Positions 1-6,762 of a stretch of 7,456 bases of DNA are shown piece after piece (within the stretch, counting starts at the first letter, position 1; every line of letters begins with the position of its first letter). The position numbers were made by a program, and so were the translations under genes. Under the pieces are notes generated by a model that worked only from the letters and a program-made list of their open reading frames with translations, was not told where the DNA came from and did not search any database. This DNA comes from an uncultured Collinsella sp. (GTDB lineage Bacteria > Actinomycetota > Coriobacteriia > Coriobacteriales > Coriobacteriaceae): the NCBI GenBank assembly GCA_938036665.1, contig CALHWR010000218.1, forward strand, positions 1 to 7,456, read 5' to 3'.

Positions 1-1775
1 TCGTGGGCTATGCCGGCGAGACCGTCAACAAGCTGCGCGTCTGGGCCGCCGAGCCGGTCGAGGAGCACTTCGATCTGGAGGCCTTCAACCGCGGCGACTA
101 CGCCCTGGCCGACGCCGAGCGCGCCGAGGCCGAGGCCATCAGCGCCATCCTCTACCCCAACGACGCCGGCGAGCACGGCCGTCTGCTGCGCCTGAAGCAG
201 GAGTACCTGTTTGTCTCGGCCGGCATCTACAGCCTGCTCGACACCTTTGAGAAGGAGCACGGTGAGAACTGGGAGCTGCTGCCGCAGTTTGTGGCCATCC
301 ACACCAACGACACGCACCCCGCCATGTGCGGCCCCGAGCTCATGCGCATCCTCATCGACGAGAAGAAGCTCGAGTGGGACGACGCCTGGAACATCGTGAC
401 GCAGGTCGTGAGCTACACCAACCACACCATCCTGCCCGAGGCTCTGGAGAAGTGGCCCATCGGCACGTTCTCCAAGCTCCTCCCCCGCGTGTACCAGATC
501 ATCGACGAGATCAGCCGTCGTTGGCACGAGTCGTTCGACACAACGCAGGAGGGCTGGCAGGAGCGTCTGCGCCAGACCGCCATCCTGTGGGACGGCGAGA
601 TTCGCATGGCCAACCTGTCTGTGATCTGCAGCCACAGTGTCAACGGCGTGGCCAAGATCCACTCTGACATCATCAAAAACATCGTGCTCAAGGACTTCTA
701 TGCCCTGACGCCCGAGAAGTTCAACAACAAGACCAACGGCATCTCGCACCGTCGCTTCTTTGCCGAGGCCAACCCCACCTACGCCAAGCTCGTGACCGAG
801 GCCATTGGCGATGGCTGGCTCAAGGACGCCTTTGAGCTGGAGAAGCTCAAAGAGTTCCAGAACGACACCGAGTTCCTGAAGGCCGTTGGTGCCTCCAAGC
901 GCGCCAACAAGGAGCGTCTGGCCGCCTACGTCAAGGCCGAGACCGGTCTGGTTATTGACCCCAACACCGTCTTCGATGTTCAGGTTAAGCGCTTCCACGC
1001 CTACAAGCGCCAGCTCATGAACATCATGAAGGTGATGGACATCTACAACCGTCGCATCGCCAATCCTAACTTCCACGTGACGCCGACGACCTTCATCTTT
1101 AGCGGCAAGGCTGCCTCGAGCTACACCTTTGCCAAGGAGACCATCCGCCTCATTAACTCCGTGGCTGACGTCATCAACAACGACCCGCGCGTCAACGAGG
1201 TCATGAAGGTCTGCTTTATCCCCAACTTCTGCGTGAGCAACGCCCAGCTCATCTACCCCGCCGCCGAGATCTCGGAGCAGATCTCCACGGCCGGCAAGGA
1301 GGCCTCGGGCACGTCCAACATGAAGCTCATGATGAACGGCGCCATTACGCTGGGTACCCTTGACGGCGCCAACATCGAGATCGCCGATCTGGCCGGCCGC
1401 GAGAACGAGGCCATCTTTGGCCTGACCGCCCCCGAGGTCGAGCAGCTTTGGGCATCCAACAGCTACTTTGCGTGGGATACCCTCAACGGCGACCGCGAGC
1501 GTCTGGGCCGCGTGATGGACGAGCTCAAGGACAACACGTTTGCGGGTCTTTCGGGCAACTTCGAGAGCATCTACAACGAGCTCATGAACAACAACGACCC
1601 CGACCTAGTCATGGCTGACTTCCGTAGCTACGTGGATGCATGGGAGAACCTCACGGGCAGCTACGGCGACCAGGAGACCTGGAACCGCAAGGCCCTGCTC
1701 AACACCGCCTCGAGTGGCTGGGTCTCGTCCGACCGCACCCTTCGCGAGTATCGCGACGAGATCTGGCACGCGTAA
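1..1775 (+). CDS. glgP: Glycogen phosphorylase, 5'-truncated by window edge
   Basis: GT35 alpha-glucan phosphorylase. It releases glucose-1-phosphate from non-reducing ends of glycogen using inorganic phosphate and pyridoxal phosphate (PLP), in the cytoplasm. The reading frame is open from the left edge (codons begin at base 3) to TAA at 1773-1775, giving 590 visible residues. Family members have roughly 750-850, so about 200 N-terminal residues lie outside. Numbered from the first visible codon, recognisable blocks are NDTHP (102-106), YTNHTILPEALEKWP (138-152), VKRFHAYKRQ (328-337, phosphate/PLP-binding Lys and Arg) and EASGTSNMK (433-441). Lys441 matches the PLP Schiff-base lysine (Lys680 of rabbit muscle enzyme) and Glu433 its Glu672. 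The catalytic half is intact. The visible opening (GETVNKLRVW) matches the middle of the N-terminal domain, so nothing can be said about N-terminal allosteric sites. It lies upstream of glgC, same strand, 105 bp apart, probably in one operon. Assignment is very secure; maltodextrin versus glycogen preference cannot be read from sequence. Confidence 0.97.
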   Translation, partial: VGYAGETVNKLRVWAAEPVEEHFDLEAFNRGDYALADAERAEAEAISAILYPNDAGEHGRLLRLKQEYLFVSAGIYSLLDTFEKEHGENWELLPQFVAIHTNDTHPAMCGPELMRILIDEKKLEWDDAWNIVTQVVSYTNHTILPEALEKWPIGTFSKLLPRVYQIIDEISRRWHESFDTTQEGWQERLRQTAILWDGEIRMANLSVICSHSVNGVAKIHSDIIKNIVLKDFYALTPEKFNNKTNGISHRRFFAEANPTYAKLVTEAIGDGWLKDAFELEKLKEFQNDTEFLKAVGASKRANKERLAAYVKAETGLVIDPNTVFDVQVKRFHAYKRQLMNIMKVMDIYNRRIANPNFHVTPTTFIFSGKAASSYTFAKETIRLINSVADVINNDPRVNEVMKVCFIPNFCVSNAQLIYPAAEISEQISTAGKEASGTSNMKLMMNGAITLGTLDGANIEIADLAGRENEAIFGLTAPEVEQLWASNSYFAWDTLNGDRERLGRVMDELKDNTFAGLSGNFESIYNELMNNNDPDLVMADFRSYVDAWENLTGSYGDQETWNRKALLNTASSGWVSSDRTLREYRDEIWHA

Positions 1776-1809
1776 AGGCCGCGAGCTCCCTTTGCCGCAC
1801 GGCATTACT

Positions 1810-1840
1810 CGACGGGCGCGACCGAGCGCCGCGTCCGTCG
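1810..1840 (+). other. GC-rich stem-loop in the glgP-glgC gap
   Basis: Bases 1810-1819 (CGACGGGCGC) pair with 1831-1840 (GCGTCCGTCG) over 10 bp with one G-U wobble, around an 11-base loop. The following bases (CTAATGGGTTT) are not a proper T tract, so this is not a textbook rho-independent terminator. It starts 34 bases after the glgP stop and ends 40 bases before the glgC start. It could be a partial terminator, or a barrier that protects the glgP mRNA 3' end after processing. No convincing promoter for glgC is visible in the same gap, which favours read-through from upstream. The structure is seen by eye; the function is inference. Confidence 0.45.
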
Positions 1841-1880
1841 CTAATGGGTTTAGGAACATCGATGACAGAAGGAGAAATCG

Positions 1881-3029
1881 ATGAGTAAGAAAGAATGCAT
1901 CGCGATGCTCCTCGCAGGAGGACAGGGCAGCCGATTGGGGGCACTCACCCAAAAGATCGCCAAGCCGGCGGTTAGCTTTGGTGGCAAGTTCCGCATTATC
2001 GACTTTTCGCTGTCCAACTGCTCCAACTCGGGCATCGACACGGTGGGCGTTCTGACGCAGTACCGTCCCTACCTGCTGCATGCCTACGTGGGCTCCGGCG
2101 AGGCGTGGGATCTGGACAGCCGCGACGGCGGCGTGTCGATCCTGCCGCCGTACGAGACGCAGACCGGCGGCGCCTGGTATGCGGGCACGGCCGACGCCAT
2201 TACGCAGAACCTCGACTACATCAAGGCCAACGACCCCAAGTACGTCCTGATTCTTTCGGGCGATCACCTGTATCGCATGGACTACCGCAAGATGCTTAAG
2301 ACGCACATTGAGAACAACGCCGACCTCACGGTGAGCGTTATGCCCGTGCCGTGGGAGGAAGCCAGCCGCTTTGGCATCCTGACCACCGACCCCGAAGACG
2401 GCCGCATCACCAAGTTCACCGAGAAGCCCGAGAAGCCCGATTCGAACCTCGCGTCCATGGGCATCTACATCTTCTCGGCCGACGTGCTGATCGAGGCGCT
2501 CGAGGAGGACGCTCTGGACCAGCGCTCGAGCCACGACTTTGGCAAGGACATCATCCCCAAGCTGCTCGGTGAGAACAAGCGCCTGTACAGCTACGAGTTC
2601 CACGGCTTCTGGAAGGACGTCGGCACCATCGCCAGCTTCCATGAGACCTCGATGGACTTGCTGGGTAACAACCCCGAGTTCGATCTGTTCGACAAGAACT
2701 TCCCCATCATGTCCAACATCACCACGCGTCCGCCGCACTACATTGGCCCTGACGGCCGCCTGGACGACTGCCTGGTCTCCAACGGCTGCAAGATCTACGG
2801 CACCGCTCGCCACTCGATCCTTTCGACCGATGTCATCATCGAGGAGCGCGCCGTGGTCGAGGACTCCGTGCTGCTGCCGGGTGCGCACGTTAAGAGCGGC
2901 GCGCACATCTGCCGCGCTATTTTGGGCGAGAACTCCACGGTCGAAGAGGGCGTGAAGCTCGGCTCTGTCGATACCACCAAGGATACGGCCGTCGTTGGAA
3001 ATGACGTCGTTATCGGGAAGGGGGAATGA
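1881..3029 (+). CDS. glgC: Glucose-1-phosphate adenylyltransferase, catalytic subunit
   Basis: ADP-glucose pyrophosphorylase, 382 aa, which makes ADP-glucose and pyrophosphate from ATP and glucose-1-phosphate: the committed step of glycogen synthesis. The ATG at 1881 is preceded by AAGGAG (1869-1874) at 6-base spacing. The N-terminal nucleotidyltransferase domain has the nucleotide loop [10 protein letters not shown] (10-19), [15 protein letters not shown] (28-42), the WYAGTADA block (99-106), [10 protein letters not shown] (126-135) with Asp128 matching the catalytic Asp142 of the E. coli enzyme, and FTEKP (179-183) with Lys182 matching the sugar-phosphate-binding Lys195. [10 protein letters not shown] and FWKDVGT complete the core. 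From about residue 285 on, repeated hydrophobic hexapeptides form the usual left-handed beta-helix. Length and wording are Bacillus-type GlgC rather than the longer enteric type. Only 4 bases separate its stop from glgD, so the two are very likely co-translated and form a mixed GlgC/GlgD enzyme. Confidence 0.97.
   Translation: MSKKECIAMLLAGGQGSRLGALTQKIAKPAVSFGGKFRIIDFSLSNCSNSGIDTVGVLTQYRPYLLHAYVGSGEAWDLDSRDGGVSILPPYETQTGGAWYAGTADAITQNLDYIKANDPKYVLILSGDHLYRMDYRKMLKTHIENNADLTVSVMPVPWEEASRFGILTTDPEDGRITKFTEKPEKPDSNLASMGIYIFSADVLIEALEEDALDQRSSHDFGKDIIPKLLGENKRLYSYEFHGFWKDVGTIASFHETSMDLLGNNPEFDLFDKNFPIMSNITTRPPHYIGPDGRLDDCLVSNGCKIYGTARHSILSTDVIIEERAVVEDSVLLPGAHVKSGAHICRAILGENSTVEEGVKLGSVDTTKDTAVVGNDVVIGKGE
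3018..3024 (+). promoter_or_regulatory. Ribosome binding site fixing the glgD start
   Basis: AAGGGGG lies inside the last codons of glgC, 9 bases before the ATG at 3034. It supports that start over a TTG at 2995 in the same frame, which would add 13 residues with no family counterpart and overlap glgC by 35 bases. Confidence 0.75.
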
Positions 3030-3033
3030 TCCG

Positions 3034-4161
3034 ATGATCAATCGCAAGGCCATCGGTTATATCACCGCTAACTACTCTTCGACCTACGGCAGCGTGCTGC
3101 TCAAGGACCGTCCCATCGCATCCGTTCCGTTTTTGGGCCGCTACCGCCTGATCGACTTTCCGCTGTCCAACATGATGAACGCCGGCATCAAGACCGTCGG
3201 CGTCGTCATGCCGGGCAACTACCGCTCGCTGATCGACCACGTGGGCTCGGGCAAGGACTGGGGCCTGGACCGCAAGAAAGGCGGCCTGTTCATGGTGCCC
3301 GGCAACGCGTATGGCACCACCAAGGGCGGCATGCGCTTCCTGTTGCGCGACATCATCTCCAACAAGACGCTGTTCCAGCGCTCGGACATGCCCTATGTTG
3401 TGATGATGGGCACCAACATCATCTTTAACATGGACCTCAACACCATCATCGAGGCGCACGAGAACTCCGGTGCCCAGATGACCGTGGTGTACTGCAAGGC
3501 CACGCGCAACGTCGATGACGAGACCAAGCTCGAGATTAACGAGAACGGCCGCCTGACGGGCGTGAGCGCCGGCGTCGTGTACGGCGACAACGCCTCTATG
3601 GACTGCTGCATCGTCAACCGCGATACGCTGCTCGAGATTATCGACCACTACCAGGCCGCCGACTATCTGGACCTGCTCGAGGCACTCCAGGGCGACTTTG
3701 GCAACATCGACGTGTGCAGCTACGAGTACAAGGGCGAGGTCGTGGGCGTGTTTAGCGAGAAGTCGCTGTATCGCCGCAGCATGGACCTGCTCGACCAGAC
3801 CGTGGCCGACCAGCTCTTCGATCCCGAGCGCCCGATCCTGACCAAGGCTCACGACGTGCCGCCTTCGCGCTATGCGACCGGCAGCCACGCGTGCAACTCG
3901 ATCATCTCAGCCGGCTGCATCATCAAGGGCACCGTGCGCAACTCAATCCTGTCACGCGGCGTCGTGGTCGAGGAAGGAGCTTCGGTGACCAACTCGATCA
4001 TCAACCAGAGCTGCATCATCAAGAGCGGCGCACGCGTTGAGAACGCCATCCTGGACAAGAACAACGTGGTCCCCACCAACACCGAGCTTCGCGGCACGCC
4101 CGAGAACATCCTGGTGCTGGGCAAGGCTCCGTTAACTTCCGACACCACCATCGTACGTTAA
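3034..4161 (+). CDS. glgD: GlgD, non-catalytic-type ADP-glucose pyrophosphorylase subunit
   Basis: A 375-aa paralogue of GlgC. In Firmicutes, GlgD pairs with GlgC and changes its activity and allosteric response. Family signatures are RPIASVPFLGRYRLIDFPLSN (26-46), the SLIDHVGSGKDWGLDR block (65-80) and a C-terminal hexapeptide beta-helix from about 285. Signs of lost catalysis are direct. The N-terminal GGxGxRL nucleotide loop is absent (ANYSSTYGS instead, 12-20). The GDH motif is GTN (126-128), with Thr127 in place of the catalytic Asp. The FxEKP glucose-1-phosphate motif is missing. The protein is full length and otherwise well kept, so it is a specialised subunit and not a decaying copy. 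The start at 3034 is chosen by its ribosome binding site. It lies 4 bases after glgC and 90 bases before glgA. That it modulates GlgC here is inference from the family. Confidence 0.95.
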   Translation: MINRKAIGYITANYSSTYGSVLLKDRPIASVPFLGRYRLIDFPLSNMMNAGIKTVGVVMPGNYRSLIDHVGSGKDWGLDRKKGGLFMVPGNAYGTTKGGMRFLLRDIISNKTLFQRSDMPYVVMMGTNIIFNMDLNTIIEAHENSGAQMTVVYCKATRNVDDETKLEINENGRLTGVSAGVVYGDNASMDCCIVNRDTLLEIIDHYQAADYLDLLEALQGDFGNIDVCSYEYKGEVVGVFSEKSLYRRSMDLLDQTVADQLFDPERPILTKAHDVPPSRYATGSHACNSIISAGCIIKGTVRNSILSRGVVVEEGASVTNSIINQSCIIKSGARVENAILDKNNVVPTNTELRGTPENILVLGKAPLTSDTTIVR

Positions 4162-4192
4162 CGTTGGCACCGCAACATCGCTCGTGACATGT

Positions 4193-4228
4193 AGAATAGC
4201 CGCCCGGTTAGCGCCAGGCGGCTATTCT
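4193..4228 (+). other. Perfect 12-bp inverted repeat between glgD and glgA
   Basis: AGAATAGCCGCC (4193-4204) is exactly complementary to GGCGGCTATTCT (4217-4228) around a 12-base loop. It begins 32 bases after the glgD stop and ends 13 bases before the glgA ribosome binding site. No T tract follows on either strand, so it is not a classic intrinsic terminator. Options are a weak terminator or attenuator that lowers glgA relative to glgCD, an mRNA processing or stability hairpin, or a protein operator. The repeat is certain; the role is unknown. Confidence 0.6.
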
Positions 4229-4241
4229 CGAATTGCAACAT

Positions 4242-4246
4242 GGGAG
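4242..4246 (+). promoter_or_regulatory. Ribosome binding site fixing the glgA start
   Basis: GGGAG sits 5 bases before the ATG at 4252. An in-frame ATG at 4240 overlaps this site and has no purine-rich sequence in front of it, so 4252 is the better start. Confidence 0.75.
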
Positions 4247-4251
4247 ACAAT

Positions 4252-6585
4252 ATGGCAGATTCCAGCAAAAAGATGCAGATCGTGTTTGCCTCGGCCGAGT
4301 GCGCACCGTTTGTAAAGACCGGTGGCCTGGGCGACGTGGCGGGCTCGCTGCCCGCGGCGCTTGTGCGCGCCGGCGCCGAAGTTATCGTGATGGTGCCCAA
4401 GTACGCCACCATCAAGGACGAGTACAAGGCGCAGATGGAGCACTTCTCCGACTTTTACGTGAGCTTGGGCTGGCGCAACGAGTACTGCGGTCTCGAGAAG
4501 CTCGAGCACGACGGCGTCACCTATATGTTCATCGACAACGAGCGCTACTTTGCGCGCGACTATCCGTACGGCTTCTTTGATGACGGCGAGCGCTTCGCGT
4601 TTTTCTCCAAGGCCATCACCGAGAGTCTGCAGCACCTGCCGACCGGTTTTGAGTGTGACATCCTGCACTGCAATGACTGGCAGACGGCACTGGCGCCCGT
4701 GTTCTTGCGCGAGTTCTACCAGGGCCTGCCGCTGTACGACCGCGTCAAGACCGTGTTCTCGATCCACAATGTGGCGTTCCAGGGCCAGTTTAGCGACACC
4801 GTGATGGAGGACATCCTAGGTGTGGCGCATATTCCGGCGGCCGCCTCGCAGCTGCGTTGCGATGCCTGCAGCATTAACTACATGCTGGGCGCGCTGCGCT
4901 ATGCCGATGCCATCACCACAGTGAGCCCCACCTATGCCAACGAGATCCAGACGCCCGAATTTGGCGAGGGTCTGGACGGCGTGCTGCGCGAACGCTCCTA
5001 TGCGCTGCAGGGTATCCTGAACGGCATTGATGTGGCAGGCTTTGACCCGGCGACCGACAAGCGCATTGCCGCCAACTACACCGTGGAGGACCGTTCCGGC
5101 AAGGCCGTGTGCAAGGCCAAGCTGCAGGAAGAGCTGGGGCTCGAGGTGCGCGACGACCGCCCGCTTATGGTGATGGTCACGCGTCTGACGCGCCAGAAGG
5201 GCATGGACCTGGTCATGTACGCGCTCGACCGCATCCTGGCCGGCGGCGTGCAGGTGGCGGTGCTGGGCACCGGCGACCGCGACTACGAGGACGGCCTGCG
5301 CTACTTCCAGGACAAGTACCCCGGCACCATGGCCGCGCGCATCGAGTTCGATCCCGCGCTGTCGCAGCGCATGTATGCCGCCGCCGACATGTTCCTGATG
5401 CCTTCGAAGTTTGAGCCCTGCGGCCTGTCGCAGATCATCGCCATGCGCTACGGCACCCTGCCCATCGTGCGCGAGACCGGTGGCCTGAAGGACACGGTGA
5501 TCCCGTACAACGAGTTTACCGGCGAGGGTACGGGCTTCTCGTTTAGCAACTTTAACGGCGACGAGATGGGCGACGCGGTGTTCCGCGCGGCGCGTCTGTT
5601 CTGGGATAACCACGACGCCTGGAACCAGCTGGTCACGCAGGCCATGAGCCAGGACTTTAGCTGGACGCGCTCGGCCGATAAATATCTTGATCTGTACTTC
5701 TTTATGCATCCGGAGATTGAGAGGCCAGCGGCTGTTGTCGACGAGCCTGAGGCTGTGGCTGAGCCGGTGGCCGCTGAGGAGCCCAAGGCCGAAGAGAAGC
5801 CGGTTGAAGCTGAGCCCGTTAAGGCCGAGCCTGAGGTGAAGGCTGAGGCTGCTCCTGAGGCAGAGTCCGAGGTCAAGCCAGCTGCAAAGCCTGCAGCTAA
5901 GAAGACCACGACTCGTAAGACGACGGCTAAGAAGGCCACAGCGGCCAAGGCGACGGCAACCAAGACCACCGCTGTCAAGACAACGACCTCGCGCAAGCGC
6001 ACCACCGCAGCTGCCAAGAAGGCCGCCGAAGCCGAGGCTGCTCCCGAGGTAAAGGCCGAGACCGCCACCGCCGAGGCTAAGCCTGCGGCAAAGACTCCGG
6101 CCATGACCGCTGCCAAGAAGACGACCGCGTCCACCAAGAAGGCAAAGGCAGCCAAGAAGACCACGGCTACGAAGTCGACGACCACGAAGGCCGCTACGAC
6201 GAAGGCCGCCGCGAAGACGACCCCGAAGGCAGCCGCAAAGCCGGCCGCCAAAGCCGAGGAGACGCCAGTTGCGCCTAAGGCTGAGGAAGCTGTCGAGGCT
6301 AAGCCGGCCGCCAAGACAACCACGCGCAAGCGTGCTACGACGACGGCCAAAAAGACCACGACCAAGGCTGCTGCTCCCAAGGCAGAGGCTAAGGCCGAGG
6401 ACAAGCCCGCAGTAAAGGCCGAGCCGACTCCGAAGGCCGCCGAGGTCAAGACCGCTCCGAAGGCTACGGCAAAGACTGAGCCCGCCAAGGAGGCCTCGGT
6501 CTCCCCCGCCGCTCCCACTGAGGAAAAGGCTCCTACCAAGAAGACCTCCGTCCGCAAGGCAACGGCCGCCCGCAAGCGCCGCTAG
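4252..6585 (+). CDS. glgA: Glycogen synthase (GT5) with long Ala/Lys/Thr-rich tail
   Basis: ADP-glucose:glucan alpha-1,4-glucosyltransferase, which extends glycogen chains from ADP-glucose. It has 777 aa from the ATG at 4252; usual bacterial GlgA has about 480. Residues 1-487 are a complete GT5 core in two Rossmann domains: KTGGLGDVAG (22-31, ADP-glucose loop), HCNDWQ (139-144), SIHNVAFQG, TVSPTYANEI, LNGID, TRLTRQKG (310-317, Arg and Lys contacting the phosphates), LGTGDRDYED, and PSKFEPCGL (384-392) with the catalytic-region Glu388, then GTLPIVRETGGLKDTV. The core ends at YLDLYFFMHPE. Residues 489-777 form a low-complexity tail without aromatic residues, described separately. The frame is unbroken from core to TAG at 6583-6585, so this is a real fusion and not a frameshift. 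Synthase activity is very secure; the tail's role is unknown. The gene follows glgD by 90 bp and is closed by a terminator. Confidence 0.96.
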   Translation: MADSSKKMQIVFASAECAPFVKTGGLGDVAGSLPAALVRAGAEVIVMVPKYATIKDEYKAQMEHFSDFYVSLGWRNEYCGLEKLEHDGVTYMFIDNERYFARDYPYGFFDDGERFAFFSKAITESLQHLPTGFECDILHCNDWQTALAPVFLREFYQGLPLYDRVKTVFSIHNVAFQGQFSDTVMEDILGVAHIPAAASQLRCDACSINYMLGALRYADAITTVSPTYANEIQTPEFGEGLDGVLRERSYALQGILNGIDVAGFDPATDKRIAANYTVEDRSGKAVCKAKLQEELGLEVRDDRPLMVMVTRLTRQKGMDLVMYALDRILAGGVQVAVLGTGDRDYEDGLRYFQDKYPGTMAARIEFDPALSQRMYAAADMFLMPSKFEPCGLSQIIAMRYGTLPIVRETGGLKDTVIPYNEFTGEGTGFSFSNFNGDEMGDAVFRAARLFWDNHDAWNQLVTQAMSQDFSWTRSADKYLDLYFFMHPEIERPAAVVDEPEAVAEPVAAEEPKAEEKPVEAEPVKAEPEVKAEAAPEAESEVKPAAKPAAKKTTTRKTTAKKATAAKATATKTTAVKTTTSRKRTTAAAKKAAEAEAAPEVKAETATAEAKPAAKTPAMTAAKKTTASTKKAKAAKKTTATKSTTTKAATTKAAAKTTPKAAAKPAAKAEETPVAPKAEEAVEAKPAAKTTTRKRATTTAKKTTTKAAAPKAEAKAEDKPAVKAEPTPKAAEVKTAPKATAKTEPAKEASVSPAAPTEEKAPTKKTSVRKATAARKRR
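5716..6582 (+). other. Histone H1-like disordered tail of GlgA
   Basis: This encodes GlgA residues 489-777. By hand count it has about 65 Lys+Arg and 36 Glu+Asp, and no Phe, Trp, Tyr, His, Cys, Gly, Leu, Asn or Gln. The first 50 residues (489-538) are Glu/Ala/Pro/Val-rich with net charge near -11. After that come basic Lys/Thr/Ala blocks (about 545-590, 611-667, 685-711, 761-777) split by short Glu-containing stretches. KPAAK occurs four times (542, 610, 663, 684). The make-up resembles the tails of H1-like bacterial proteins and mycobacterial HU, which bind DNA or other polyanions. The composition is seen directly; disorder and polyanion binding are inference. Confidence 0.9.
5896..6582 (+). 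repeat. Four degenerate KTTT-RKR repeats in the GlgA tail
   Basis: A basic motif recurs at residues 551-561 (KTTTRKTTAKK), 576-590 (KTTTSRKRTTAAAKK), 688-701 (KTTTRKRATTTAKK) and, more divergent, 764-777 (KTSVRKATAARKRR, the extreme C terminus). The DNA of the copies differs at synonymous sites, so these are protein-level repeats and not recent tandem DNA duplications. Confidence 0.6.
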
Positions 6586-6622
6586 CCCACAGACGATCTA
6601 AAACCTAATCAAAACCCTAAAC

Positions 6623-6649
6623 AAGGGGCGCTCCAACCGGGCGCCCCTT
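6623..6649 (+). terminator. Rho-independent-type terminator after glgA
   Basis: AAGGGGCGC (6623-6631) pairs perfectly with GCGCCCCTT (6641-6649). A further T-G and C-G pair is possible inside, leaving a 5-base loop. It lies 38 bases after the glgA stop and is followed by CTCTATAG, only a weak T stretch. On the other strand the hairpin is followed by a much more T-rich run (complement of 6601-6622), so it may work in both directions, although no minus-strand gene is visible. It separates the glycogen operon from the GH13 gene. Confidence 0.8.
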
Positions 6650-6713
6650 CTCTATAGATAGTTGGTAAAACGATTTTCTAGGACAACCGTTCGCCGATAA
6701 TGAGCGGCTATAG

Positions 6714-6742
6714 TTTATACAACTAAAGTGCAACGATATACT
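6714..6742 (+). promoter_or_regulatory. Candidate sigma70-type promoter of the GH13 gene
   Basis: TTTATA (6714-6719; 4 of 6 to TTGACA) and TATACT (6737-6742; 5 of 6 to TATAAT) are 17 bases apart in the only AT-rich stretch of the window. Transcription would start near 6749, giving a leader of about 55 bases before the ATG at 6804. Its position after a terminator and before a gene supports it. Other -10-like boxes (GATAAT at 6696, TATAGT at 6709) lack a -35 box at proper spacing. Confidence 0.45.
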
Positions 6743-6762
6743 TAAGTACTGTGCGTTTAGCC

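Noticed and set aside
1605..3053. A 482-codon open frame on the minus strand, opposite glgC
   Set aside because: It lies antisense to glgC and the end of glgP, both of which have unmistakable family motifs. Long antisense frames are common in GC-rich genes, and its translation (many short Val/Ala/Arg/Asp runs) resembles no family I know.
3010..3888. A 292-codon minus-strand frame opposite glgD
   Set aside because: Same reason: a GC-driven antisense shadow of a secure gene, with no ribosome binding site or recognisable motif.
4164..4197. Promoter-like TTGGCA (4164) and TAGAAT (4192) before glgA
   Set aside because: The spacing is 22 bases, too long for sigma70, and the -10-like box is part of the inverted repeat arm. 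Kept only as a weak possibility of separate glgA transcription.
4240..4251. Upstream in-frame ATG giving GlgA four extra residues
   Set aside because: It overlaps the GGGAG ribosome binding site of the 4252 start and has no such site of its own.
5448..6575. A 375-codon minus-strand frame rich in Ala, Val and Phe, looking like membrane segments
   Set aside because: The hydrophobic look comes from reading the complement of Ala/Lys/Thr/Glu codons of the GlgA tail. It is a mirror artefact and not a membrane protein.
5716..6585. GlgA tail as a separate histone-like gene joined by a frameshift or sequencing error
   Set aside because: The frame runs unbroken from the core into the tail, no ribosome binding site or start codon with a good context is seen at the junction, and the core is not cut short.
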